Positions 1 to 7,630 of a stretch of DNA of 64,000 nucleotides are shown here, piece after piece (the first letter of the stretch is position 1; every line of letters begins with the position of its first letter). The translations under genes and the position numbers were made by a program. Origin of the DNA: Streptomyces roseirectus (GTDB lineage Bacteria; Actinomycetota; Actinomycetes; Streptomycetales; Streptomycetaceae). The DNA is taken from NCBI RefSeq assembly GCF_014489635.1, contig NZ_CP060828.1, positions 5,450,501-5,514,500 on the forward strand, in the 5' to 3' direction. The notes under the pieces are model-generated. The model searched no databases. It was not told the DNA's origin and worked only from the letters and a program-made list of their open reading frames with translations.

Positions 1-483
1 GGGCGGCGTCCGTGGAGACGTTCACGACGGCCGGCGGGGGACCGCTGACGTACCGCCGGGCCACCTCGGCGATCAGCAGGGCCGGGGCGATCGCGTTCAC
101 GCGGTAGTGCCGCTCCAGGGACTCCGCCGTCAGGGACTCCAGGTCGTCCGGGGTCTCGCAGTGCTCCGCGTTGTTCACCAGGACGTCAACGGGGCCGGAC
201 GCCGCCACCAGGCGGCGCACCTCGTCCGCGCGGGACAGGTCCGCGCCGATCGCGCGGCAGCCCTCGCTGAGTTTCCCCGTTTCCCCGCCAGCGCCACCGC
301 CGTCTCCTCGCCGGGCGTGACGTGCGCCCAGGACACGCCCTCCGGGGCGAGCGGGTCCCGCGGCAGGTAGTGCACCGCCACGCGCGCACCTTGCGCGGCG
401 AACGCACGGCTCACCGCCGCGCCGATGTTCCCCGCGCCGCCGGTCACCAGGACGTTCCTGCCGCTCAGCCGGGTGTCGATCAT
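1..483 (-). pseudogene. SDR-family oxidoreductase, frameshifted and cut by window edge
   Basis: The ATG at 483-481 opens a short-chain dehydrogenase with a Rossmann motif TGGAGNIG near residue 14. The frame runs to about residue 68 (VALAGK) and then leaves the SDR frame. The continuation (LSEGCRAIGADLS, then PVDVLVNNAEHC) is intact in another frame down to base 1. The switch coincides with a perfect 8-bp tandem duplication, GTTTCCCC twice at 271-286. Deleting one copy restores an uninterrupted SDR (ALAGKLSEGCRAIG). The gene is therefore either a recent pseudogene or a sequencing error. The catalytic Tyr/Lys region lies beyond the window. The substrate is unknown. It is divergent from the PAS gene at 662. 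Confidence 0.75.
271..286. repeat. 8-bp tandem duplication causing the SDR frameshift
   Basis: GTTTCCCC is present twice in direct tandem. On the coding strand this is GGGGAAAC twice. The extra 8 bp shift the frame of the SDR gene, and removing one copy restores the family sequence. Confidence 0.8.
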
Positions 484-661
484 GCCTGCCTCCTGGAGGG
501 CCGAAGTGGTTGCCGGCTTTCCATGGTCGAGGCGCACGCGTGCGACGACGGGGGAACCCGCGGTCGGCGAATCTTTCGCCGGGTTTCGGGAACACCGTGT
601 GGGCTGTGTCACGTTCCAGTTGAATGAAAGCGAGTACGGAGGCAGTGCGTAGGGGGTCCAG

Positions 662-2050
662 GTGAGTGCTTCCCGGCGGAGCGGGACCACTGATGAGCTG
701 GGCCCGGACGAGCCCGGAGGGGACGGGCCGTACGGGTTCGACCTGCTGGCCGCGCTGCTCGACGGGATGGACGCGGCACTGTGCGCGTTCGACGCCGACG
801 GGGTCGTCACGCACTGGAACCGCGAGGCCGAGCGGATCCTCGGGTGGAGCGCCGAGGAGGCGGTGGGCCGGCGCGGGTTCGCGGGCTGGGCGGTGCGCAG
901 CGCGGACGCCGAAGAGGTCGAGGGACGGCTGATGGCGGCCATGCACGCGGCCGGGCGCCAGGTGCACGAGTTCGCGCTGCTGACCAAGGACGGCGGACGC
1001 GTGCTGGTCCGCACCCAGTCGTCCGCCGTACGCGGGCCCGACGGCAAACCCGCGGGCCTGTACTGCGCCTTCAGCGAGGTGCACGCGCAGATCGACCTGG
1101 AGCGGTCCATCGCGCTCAGCGAGGCCCTGTTCGACGACGCCTCCTGGGGCGTCGTCCTGGTCGACGCCGACCTGCGCCCCGCCGTCGTCAACGCGCACGC
1201 CGCGCGGGCGCTCGGCACGGGCCGCACCGCCGCCCTGGGCCGCCCGCTGGGCGAACTGCTCACCTACGGCACCCAGGAGCTGGAGAGCGCCCTCACCCAC
1301 GTCCTCGCGGAAGGCGCGCCGCCCGCGCCGGCCGAGATGTGGGTCGGCGTGCGCACACCGGACGGCGAGAAGCGGCACTGCTGGCGCAGCGGGTTCCTGC
1401 GGCTCGCCTCGCCGCTCGCGGAGGAGCCCGTGCCCCTGGGCGTCGGCTGGCTCTTCCAGGACGTCACGGAGGCCAAGCAGGGCGAGCAGGAGGCGTCCCT
1501 GCTGCGCTTCCGCACCAACCAGCTGCACCGCGCCGGGCGCGCCGCCGCCGAGTGCGAGGACCCCGCCGAGGCCGCGAGCGTCCACCTTGACTTCGCCCTC
1601 GCCGGGTTCGCCGACCACGCCCTCCTCGACCGCGTCCTCGGCGACCCGCGCGCGGACGCCGGCTTCGCCCTGCCGGTGCGGCTGGCGCGGGTCGCGGCGA
1701 CGCCCTCCGCGGGGCCGGGGCCCAGCGTCCTCAGCACCCACCCCGGACTGCCCGTCGGCTATCCGGAAGGGCACCCGGCGCTCCAGTGCGTCGCCCGCAC
1801 CGGGACCGTACGCGCCGGGGCCGGGAACATCCCCGCCGACCAGGCCCGCGTCTGGGCGCGCACCCGGCAGTGGCCCGAGGACACCGTCCACGCGCTCTCC
1901 ACCGTCCTGCGCAGCCGCGGGCGCACGCTCGGTGTCGTCACGTTCCTGCGCGGGCGCGGGCGGACGGCCTTCGAGCGCTCCGACACGACCTTCGCGGAGG
2001 ACGTCGCCGTGCGGATCGCGGCGGCACTGGATCTGGCGGACAGGGTGTAG
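662..2050 (+). CDS. PAS-domain sensor-like protein without output domain
   Basis: This 462-aa cytosolic protein starts at GTG 662, with a G-rich RBS (AGGGGG) just upstream. Residues about 22-140 form a PAS domain (LDGMDAALCAFDADGVVTHW, then a PAC-like tail KDGGRVLV). Residues about 150-275 form a second PAS-like module ending WLFQDVTEAKQ. Residues about 285-460 resemble a GAF-type domain. No histidine-kinase, GGDEF, HTH or PP2C/SpoIIE domain follows, although Streptomyces PAS/GAF proteins often end in a PP2C phosphatase. It may sense a small ligand or redox state and signal through a partner. No membrane segment or signal peptide is seen. The ligand is unknown. Confidence 0.8.
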   Translation: MSASRRSGTTDELGPDEPGGDGPYGFDLLAALLDGMDAALCAFDADGVVTHWNREAERILGWSAEEAVGRRGFAGWAVRSADAEEVEGRLMAAMHAAGRQVHEFALLTKDGGRVLVRTQSSAVRGPDGKPAGLYCAFSEVHAQIDLERSIALSEALFDDASWGVVLVDADLRPAVVNAHAARALGTGRTAALGRPLGELLTYGTQELESALTHVLAEGAPPAPAEMWVGVRTPDGEKRHCWRSGFLRLASPLAEEPVPLGVGWLFQDVTEAKQGEQEASLLRFRTNQLHRAGRAAAECEDPAEAASVHLDFALAGFADHALLDRVLGDPRADAGFALPVRLARVAATPSAGPGPSVLSTHPGLPVGYPEGHPALQCVARTGTVRAGAGNIPADQARVWARTRQWPEDTVHALSTVLRSRGRTLGVVTFLRGRGRTAFERSDTTFAEDVAVRIAAALDLADRV

Positions 2051-2148
2051 GGCGGGGCTTTTCGCGGTGCCGGGGCGTTTGCACGGGGCCGTGGCGCGCA
2101 CGCGTGTGGGGGCTTAGCGCACGCGGGGTCCTCGGCTGTGCCCGGCGT

Positions 2149-2904
2149 TCAGCTCCGGTAGAAGATCCGGTCGCCGTACTCGTCCATCACGCGCGCGTTC
2201 CACTCGTGTCCCCCGTCGACGTTGCCCGAGCGCAGCAGGGGCGGTTCGACGCCCCGGGCGGCGAGGGAGGCCGCCGCGGTGGCCGCGACCGCCTGGAGGA
2301 GGGCGGCCGTGACGACCGTGGAGGCGGGGGCGAAGGGGGCCGGGACGGCGTCCAGGGACAGCTCCGCGTCGCCCACGGCGACCTTGGAGTCCAGGACGAC
2401 GTCGCAGTGGTCCTTCAGGAAGGTGCCGGAGGAGTGGCGGGAGGACGTCTCCGCCGCGTACGCGACGGACGTGACGCCGATGACCTTCACGCCGCGTGCG
2501 CGTGCCTGGAAGGCCATCTCGACGGGCAGCGGGTTGCGCCCCGACAGCGACACGACCACCAGGGCGTCGCCCGCGCGCAGCGGCGAGTTGTCCAGGACGA
2601 CCGTCGCGAGCCCGTCGACGCGCTCCAGGGCGGAGCCCAGGGTCGCCGGGCGCACATCGACGCCGACGAGGCCCGGCATCGCCAGCAGGTTCATCACCGC
2701 CAGGCCGCCCGCGCGGTACACGAGGTCCTGCGCGGCCAGCGACGAGTGGCCCGCCCCGAACGCGAACAGCCGCCCGCCGGCGACGACCGTGTCGGCCAGC
2801 AGCTTCCCCGCCGCCTCGACCGCCCCGGCCTCCTCCACCCGCGCGCGCTCCAGCAACCCCACAGCCGCCTCGAAGAACCGCTCCCCGACCCCGCGCTCAC
2901 TCAT
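2149..2904 (-). CDS. SIS-domain sugar-phosphate binding protein (UPF0309 type)
   Basis: The start chosen is ATG 2904 (MSERGVGERFFEAA), preceded by GAAGGGG; an in-frame upstream Met at 2958 lacks family-like sequence. The 251-aa product has a sugar isomerase fold with GAGHSS near residue 50 and SLSGRNP near 117, the two phosphosugar-binding Ser-rich loops. Family members are isomerases or binding modules for aminosugar phosphates. No DNA-binding domain is present, so it is not an RpiR regulator. The enzyme reaction of this subgroup is not established. It lies beside the DmdR1 gene, which is transcribed away from it. Confidence 0.85.
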   Translation of the reverse strand: MSERGVGERFFEAAVGLLERARVEEAGAVEAAGKLLADTVVAGGRLFAFGAGHSSLAAQDLVYRAGGLAVMNLLAMPGLVGVDVRPATLGSALERVDGLATVVLDNSPLRAGDALVVVSLSGRNPLPVEMAFQARARGVKVIGVTSVAYAAETSSRHSSGTFLKDHCDVVLDSKVAVGDAELSLDAVPAPFAPASTVVTAALLQAVAATAAASLAARGVEPPLLRSGNVDGGHEWNARVMDEYGDRIFYRS

Positions 2905-3679
2905 CCCGCAGCCCCTTCGCACCGTCCGGAGATCACACCCGCCCGTTCCGCCGATCACCGTGAGGTCTGGACCAGTGCGGTGTCAATACGGGGGCCGTGC
3001 GGCGCTGGGGCAACCGGCGCGGGTAAGGCGGCGGCCGGCAGGGAGAACCCCAGAGGCCGGCGCGGGCGCACGCGTGAGGCGGCGGTTTCGGCCGGAGAGA
3101 CGGACGCCGGCGGCCCTGAGGGCGCTGGGGCTGTCGGTGCGGGGCCCCGGGCGGCCGGCGCACGCGCGGGGTGGGGCGGCGAGCCCGTACGGGACGGTGG
3201 TTCGGGTGCCGGTGCGGGCGGTGCCTATGCTGCCGGCGTCCCCGTGCCGTGCGGCGATCACGCGCGCGTCCGTGTGAGCACGCGCGCGGGCCCATGGACT
3301 CGTACGCCATGGCCGGCCTCCGCGTCCGCCCCGCACGCGTCCGCGCCCGGCGGCGAAGACCTGCCCTGGCATCGCGCGCGTGCGCACGGCTCGCCCCCGC
3401 TCACATCACCAGGGCCCGCGCACCCCACCCCGCGTGCGTAGCCGACGGCGCGTCCCTCCGGCCCCCGTCGCGCCGCCCCCCTTCCCGACCCGTCGACAGC
3501 GGGTCCGTCGAGGTCCGAGGGGGTGTGTGGTGGGCGGGGGACCTGTGGGAGCTGTTCTTCGGGGCGGGGTTTTCTCGGCGCGGCACGGTTGTCAGTGGTA
3601 TCCGGCAGAATTGGGGGCAGGGCCAGCGCACGAGCCGGAGAGCCGTCGAGCCTTCGGCAGAGCTAATCGAGGGGCACGT
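2905..3679. other. Long GC-rich intergenic region upstream of dmdR1-like gene
   Basis: About 775 bp separate the divergent SIS and DtxR-family genes. The stretch is extremely GC-rich, with CGCGCG runs, and short ORFs on both strands have no recognisable protein features. Its right part must carry the promoter of the DtxR-family gene and the 3' part of the antisense ORF described below. I see no iron box of the TTAGGTTAGGCT type. Confidence 0.5.
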
Positions 3680-4399
3680 ATGTCCGGACTGATCGACACC
3701 ACGGAGATGTATCTCCGCACCATCCTCGAGCTGGAGGAGGAAGGTGTGGTCCCCATGCGTGCCCGCATCGCCGAACGGCTCGACCAGAGCGGACCGACGG
3801 TGAGCCAGACGGTCGCGCGCATGGAGCGCGACGGCCTCGTCTCCGTGGCCACCGACCGGCACCTGGAGCTGACGGACGAGGGCCGCCGTCTCGCCACGCG
3901 CGTGATGCGCAAGCACCGCCTCGCCGAGTGCCTGCTGGTCGACGTGATCGGTCTGGAGTGGGAGCAGGTCCACGCGGAGGCGTGCCGCTGGGAGCACGTG
4001 ATGAGTGAGGCCGTCGAGCGCCGCGTCCTGGAGCTCCTGCGCCACCCCACCGAGTCGCCCTACGGCAACCCCATCCCCGGCCTCGAAGAGCTCGGCGAGA
4101 AGGACGGCGCCGACCCGTTCCTGGACGAGGGCATGGTCTCCCTGGCCGACCTCGACCCCGGCACGGAGGGCAAGACGGTCGTCGTCCGGCGCATCGGCGA
4201 ACCCATCCAGACGGACGCGCAGCTGATGTATACGCTGCGCCGCGCCGGCGTGCAGCCCGGTTCGGTCGTGAGCGTGACGGAGTCGCCGGGCGGCGTGCTC
4301 GTCGGCAGCGGCGGCGAGGCGGCGGAGCTGGAGGCGGACGTCGCGTCGCACGTGTTCGTGGCCAAGCGCTGATCCCGCCGGAAGCCGGCCGGCAGGCAT
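3401..4399 (-). other. Antisense ORF covering dmdR1, candidate adm homologue
   Basis: An open frame of 332 codons (ATG 4399, stop 3401) lies antiparallel to the complete DtxR-family gene and extends about 280 bp past its start. High-GC genomes produce such frames by chance, and the composition (His-, Arg-, Leu- and Ala-rich) is typical of a shadow frame. However, an antiparallel gene named adm has been described at exactly this place in Streptomyces coelicolor, with effects on siderophore and antibiotic production. The feature is listed for that reason only. Protein evidence from this sequence is weak. Confidence 0.3.
3680..4372 (+). CDS. dmdR1: DtxR-family iron-dependent repressor, DmdR1-like
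   Basis: This 230-aa metalloregulator starts at ATG 3680, with RBS GAGGGG six bases upstream. The N-terminal winged helix (about residues 1-70; DQSGPTVSQTVARMERDGLV) binds DNA. Every metal ligand of DtxR is kept at DtxR numbering: Met10, His79, Glu83, His98, Cys102, Glu105 and His106. The SH3-like C-terminal domain has Glu174 and Gln177, matching DtxR Glu170/Gln173. With Fe(II) it should repress siderophore and iron-uptake genes; in Streptomyces coelicolor DmdR1 is the main iron regulator. A long ORF runs antisense over the whole gene, as described for the S. coelicolor dmdR1/adm locus. The symbol rests on this match and context. Confidence 0.93.
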   Translation: MSGLIDTTEMYLRTILELEEEGVVPMRARIAERLDQSGPTVSQTVARMERDGLVSVATDRHLELTDEGRRLATRVMRKHRLAECLLVDVIGLEWEQVHAEACRWEHVMSEAVERRVLELLRHPTESPYGNPIPGLEELGEKDGADPFLDEGMVSLADLDPGTEGKTVVVRRIGEPIQTDAQLMYTLRRAGVQPGSVVSVTESPGGVLVGSGGEAAELEADVASHVFVAKR

Positions 4400-4584
4400 G
4401 AGGCACTGAGCTGCGGGGCATGGTCAACTCCTGACCCGCTGGGGGTGGTTGGGTTCTCTTCGGGTGCCTCGAACCCGGAGAATTCCCTGTGTCGAATCGC
4501 AGCGCTCCGGCGCTGCGCGTGCAAGGCTGTCGCGTGAGGCATATGACCGGAGGGGGCGGGATGATGTGCCGCAGACGTGAGAAG

Positions 4585-4612
4585 GGCCCCGGTGCCGCAA
4601 GGCACCGGGGCC
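4585..4612 (+). terminator. Hairpin terminator downstream of dmdR1-like gene
   Basis: Arms GGCCCCGGTGCC and GGCACCGGGGCC pair perfectly over 12 bp around a GCAA tetraloop. No T-run follows, which is common in Streptomyces terminators. Confidence 0.75.
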
Positions 4613-4779
4613 TGTCCTCCCCTGTGCTGACCCGGAGCCCCGAGCTCCCAGGGTCAGTCCCCTCGGACCGGTTTCCCCGACCGGCCCGCCTCCCGCAGAA
4701 GATCTCCCCTCGGCAGCGGCGATCATTCCTTGAGCAGGGTCACTCGAACGAGCGGTGTTGCCGCCGGAGACTCCATTTC

Positions 4780-4795
4780 TCGAATGTGCATTCGA
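4780..4795. promoter_or_regulatory. Palindrome upstream of the alpha/beta hydrolase
   Basis: TCGAATG-TG-CATTCGA has 7-bp perfect arms and lies about 190 bp before the hydrolase start, in a locally AT-richer stretch. It is compatible with a dimeric regulator site. The cognate protein is unknown. Confidence 0.45.
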
Positions 4796-4981
4796 TACGC
4801 TGCGGATGAGGGGCCGCGGAAAGCGGAGGCCGTACTCCGGGAGGGCGGGAGCGGGCCGGCCGGTGGCGGGAGCAGGGCACGGCGGTAGTGGTACGACGGC
4901 AGACACGAAGCGGTTGACTCGGACCGGTGGGCTTGAGAGGGAGCGAGCGGGCCGAGCGGAGCCAGGGGGGTGCCAGGACCG

Positions 4982-6016
4982 ATGGCGCGACGCATCGAGG
5001 TGATCGGAGCCGGTGGGGTACGCCTCGCGGCCTGGGAGTTCGGGGATCCGCCCAAGCCGATCCCGGACCAGCCGGGGTCGCCCGACGAGGCGGACCGACG
5101 GCTCCCGGGACGCGGGCCCACGGACAGCGGACACCCGGCCCAGGCCCCTGCGGGCGCCGCCGCCGGGGGAGAGGGCCGTACCGCAGACCCTCTTTCGGGT
5201 GACACCCACGCCGTGGACGGCAGTGCCGCAGGCGCCCCCGCCAAGGACACCCCCGGCGTCCTCTTACTGCACGGCCTCATGGGCCGCGCCTCGCACTGGG
5301 CGTCCAGCGCCCGCTGGCTCTCGGAGCGGCACCGCGCGGTCGCGCTGGACCAGCGGGGGCACGGGCAGAGCGAGAAGCTTCCGGAGGCCGCGTTCACCCG
5401 GGAGGCGTACGTCGAGGACGCGGAGGCGGCGCTCGAACAGCTCGGCCTCGGCCCCGCCGTCCTCGTCGGGCACGCGATGGGAGCGCTCACCGCGTGGCAG
5501 CTCGCCGCCAAGCGGCCGGACCTGGTCCGCGGGCTGATCGTCTGCGACATGCGGGCCTCCGCGCTCGGCGCCGCCTCCCAGCGCGAGTGGGCCGACTGGT
5601 TCAAGTCCTGGCCGGTGCCGTTCGCCACCCTCGCGGACGTGCGCAAGTGGTTCGGCGAGGACGACCCCTGGGTCGAGCGGCCCAACCCCGCGCGCGGGGC
5701 CTTCTACGCCGAGGTCATGCACGAGTCGGCGGACGGCTGGCGCCCCGTCTTCGAGCCCGACCAGATGCTCAAGTCCCGCGAGACCTGGGTCTACGACGCG
5801 CACTGGGAAGAGCTCGCGCAGGTCCAGTGCCCCGCGCTCGTGGTCCGCGGTCTCGACGGCGAACTCGGCCGCGCCGAGGCCCAGGAGATGGTCCGCGTCC
5901 TCCCGCGAGGCCAGTACGCGGAGGTCTCCGACGCCGGCCACCTCGTCCACTACGACCAGCCGGACGCCTGGCGCGCGGCCATCGAACCGTTCCTGGACGG
6001 CGTGTTCGCGCAGTGA
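4982..6016 (+). CDS. Alpha/beta-hydrolase fold protein lacking the Ser nucleophile
   Basis: ATG 4982 is chosen because AGGA lies just upstream; a GTG at 4970 has no spaced RBS. The 344-aa product has an unusual Pro/Gly/Ala-rich insert (about residues 22-88) before the first fold motif LLLHGLMG. LDQRGHGQS follows, then the elbow G-H-A-M-G (163-167), in which the usual Ser is Ala165 (GCG codon at 5474-5476). The acid region (RGLDGE) and the His region (DAGHLVHY) are present. The canonical Ser-dependent hydrolysis would not work; it may be a binding protein or use different chemistry. Leu95 is a TTA codon (5264-5266), so translation may depend on the bldA tRNA. The substrate is unknown. Confidence 0.85.
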   Translation: MARRIEVIGAGGVRLAAWEFGDPPKPIPDQPGSPDEADRRLPGRGPTDSGHPAQAPAGAAAGGEGRTADPLSGDTHAVDGSAAGAPAKDTPGVLLLHGLMGRASHWASSARWLSERHRAVALDQRGHGQSEKLPEAAFTREAYVEDAEAALEQLGLGPAVLVGHAMGALTAWQLAAKRPDLVRGLIVCDMRASALGAASQREWADWFKSWPVPFATLADVRKWFGEDDPWVERPNPARGAFYAEVMHESADGWRPVFEPDQMLKSRETWVYDAHWEELAQVQCPALVVRGLDGELGRAEAQEMVRVLPRGQYAEVSDAGHLVHYDQPDAWRAAIEPFLDGVFAQ

Positions 6017-6540
6017 GCGCGCGGCGCCGCCGAACGCCGCAGGGCCGCCGTCGTTGTCCGCCTCAAGCCGCGCCCGCGCCCGACGCAAGCCCGCACCCGC
6101 ACCGGCGCCCGTCCTCGCCCCCGCGACTCTGCCGTCGCCCCCAGGCCGCGCACCGACTCCCGACCGCTCACCGGCTCCCCGTCCCGCCCGCCGGCTCCCC
6201 GTCCCGCCCCACGTCGCCCCGACCGCCCACGTCGCCCCGACCGCCCACGTCGCCCCGACCGCCCACGTCGCCCCGACCGCCCACGTCGCCCCGACCGCCC
6301 ACGTCGCCCCGACCGCCCACCCGCCCCGACCGGTTCATCCCCGACGGACCGCCGCCCCCGCGCCCCCGCCCCGGACCGCCACCCCCAACTCCCGGCCTCC
6401 GCGCGCCCCTTCACGCTGAAGGCCGAGCCCCACCGACCCGGTCACCTCGACAACGTCGCGTTCCCGGCCCGGTGAGGCCCGGCCTGCCACAGATGGACCC
6501 GACCCCCGCCGAAGACGAACACCCGGCGGACGAAGGGGCG
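6017..6540. other. Convergent intergenic region with tandem repeat
   Basis: About 524 bp lie between the convergent hydrolase and prim-pol genes. It is very C-rich on the plus strand and holds six copies of an 18-bp repeat. Frames crossing it give Pro- or Arg-rich low-complexity translations on several strands, so no gene is called. Confidence 0.6.
6211..6318. repeat. Six perfect tandem copies of an 18-bp unit
   Basis: The unit ACGTCGCCCCGACCGCCC starts at 6211, 6229, 6247, 6265, 6283 and 6301. A degenerate copy follows. The unit is a multiple of three, so all reading frames stay open. Copy number is likely to vary between strains. Confidence 0.9.
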
Positions 6541-7218
6541 TTACCGATCCCGCCCACACGCGTAGGCAAGCGGGGAGATCAACTCCTCCGCGTCCGGCAG
6601 CCACCGGTTCGCGGCGGTGGGCCGGCAGGCCCACTGGACGGCCCGGGACCCGAACCGGGTCGGAGGCGCGGCCACGTACGAGCCCTCGCCCAGCACGTCG
6701 AGATCGAGCGCCCCGATCGACCAGCCGATCCGCCGCAGCAGATCCGGCACCTTGACCGAGGCCCCGGGCAGCACGAAGAACTGCATGCGCCCGTCGGGCG
6801 AGAGGGTCACGGGCCCGAGGGTCAGCTCCATGCGCTCCATACGCGCGAGCGCGAGGAACCCGGCCGTCTCCGGCACGGAGATCGCGTCGAACGTGCGCCC
6901 GGTCGGCAGCAGGATCGAGGCCATCGGCTGCTTCTGCCAGAGCCTGCGGGCGACGGTCGCGCTGCCCGTCGCCTGGGACGCCCAGTCGGGGCGCACAGGG
7001 TGTGCGCCGGGAGCGGCGCACTTGGCGTCACCGCAGGAGCACCGCTGTGCTCCGTCGACGGCTTCCAGCCAGGTGCCGGCGAAGACGTCCCAATGACGCT
7101 CCTCGGCATAGCGGACGGCGGTTTCCAGCAGCGTTTCCCCGCGCTGCTTCGGGATTTGGGTGGCTTCGGCGACGCCGGCAATGGTCTCTTCCACGGTGAG
7201 CACAACTCTAGCGGTCAC
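6541..7218 (-). CDS. Bifunctional primase/polymerase N-terminal domain protein
   Basis: This 225-aa product resembles the stand-alone prim-pol-like proteins common in Streptomyces. It has a Cys-rich loop (RCSCGDAKCAAPGAHPVRPDW), then RLWQKQPMASILLPTG, and a C-terminal SYVAAPPTRFGSRAVQW region typical of that family. No helicase or other replication domain is attached, so a primase activity is not established. The GTG start at 7218 has no clear RBS, and internal GTGs 15-24 bases in are also possible. It faces the TPR regulator gene divergently across about 410 bp. Confidence 0.75.
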   Translation of the reverse strand: MTARVVLTVEETIAGVAEATQIPKQRGETLLETAVRYAEERHWDVFAGTWLEAVDGAQRCSCGDAKCAAPGAHPVRPDWASQATGSATVARRLWQKQPMASILLPTGRTFDAISVPETAGFLALARMERMELTLGPVTLSPDGRMQFFVLPGASVKVPDLLRRIGWSIGALDLDVLGEGSYVAAPPTRFGSRAVQWACRPTAANRWLPDAEELISPLAYACGRDR

Positions 7219-7630
7219 GAGGGGTTACGCGTGCCCGAAAGCCTGGGCGGAAGCGGGCTCGCACGGGGGTCTGACGGATGTTCAAGTGCGCGGGGGAGAG
7301 CACCGGTTCGGCCTTCGGGGCGCATGGGTGCACGTCCGGGGGCGCGTGGCAGGAAAGCGCCGGGGAACGGGTAGGCACAAACCGGGGGGAACGGGGAGTC
7401 ACGCTGAGGGGAAGGTTCCGCCCGGGAGTTGGGGCGACACTCCGGCAATCCTCGCAAGTCCCGCATTTTCGCCAAGTTCGCTGGGCACTGATCTTCACGG
7501 CCGGAATTTTTCGGTTACGGGTCCGGATCCTGAACCGCCGAACCCCGTACCACCAACGACCCGGAGCCGACCGGTGGAAGACACGTCAACTCGGTGCGTG
7601 GCAGGCACCGCAGCCGCAGGGGGTTACGCC
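7219..7630. other. Divergent promoter region
   Basis: About 412 bp lie between the prim-pol-like gene and the regulator gene. The segment from about 7440 to 7560 is less GC-rich than its surroundings and probably carries the promoter of the regulator. No gene or clear repeat is seen. Confidence 0.4.

Larger units (their letters stand above)
4373..4981. other. Intergenic region with terminator hairpin and palindrome
   Basis: About 609 bp follow the iron regulator. The stretch contains a strong hairpin (4585-4612) and a nearly perfect palindrome (4780-4795). A 106-codon frame spanning the hairpin has no protein-like features and is not called. The rest should hold the promoter of the hydrolase at 4982. 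Confidence 0.6.

Noticed and set aside
4489..4809. 106-codon frame after the iron regulator gene
   Set aside because: It runs through a strong terminator hairpin and has no protein-like features.
5494..7374. A long plus-strand frame across the 18-bp repeats and prim-pol gene
   Set aside because: It is Arg/Pro-rich low complexity and is antisense to the prim-pol-like gene. No RBS or domain is seen.
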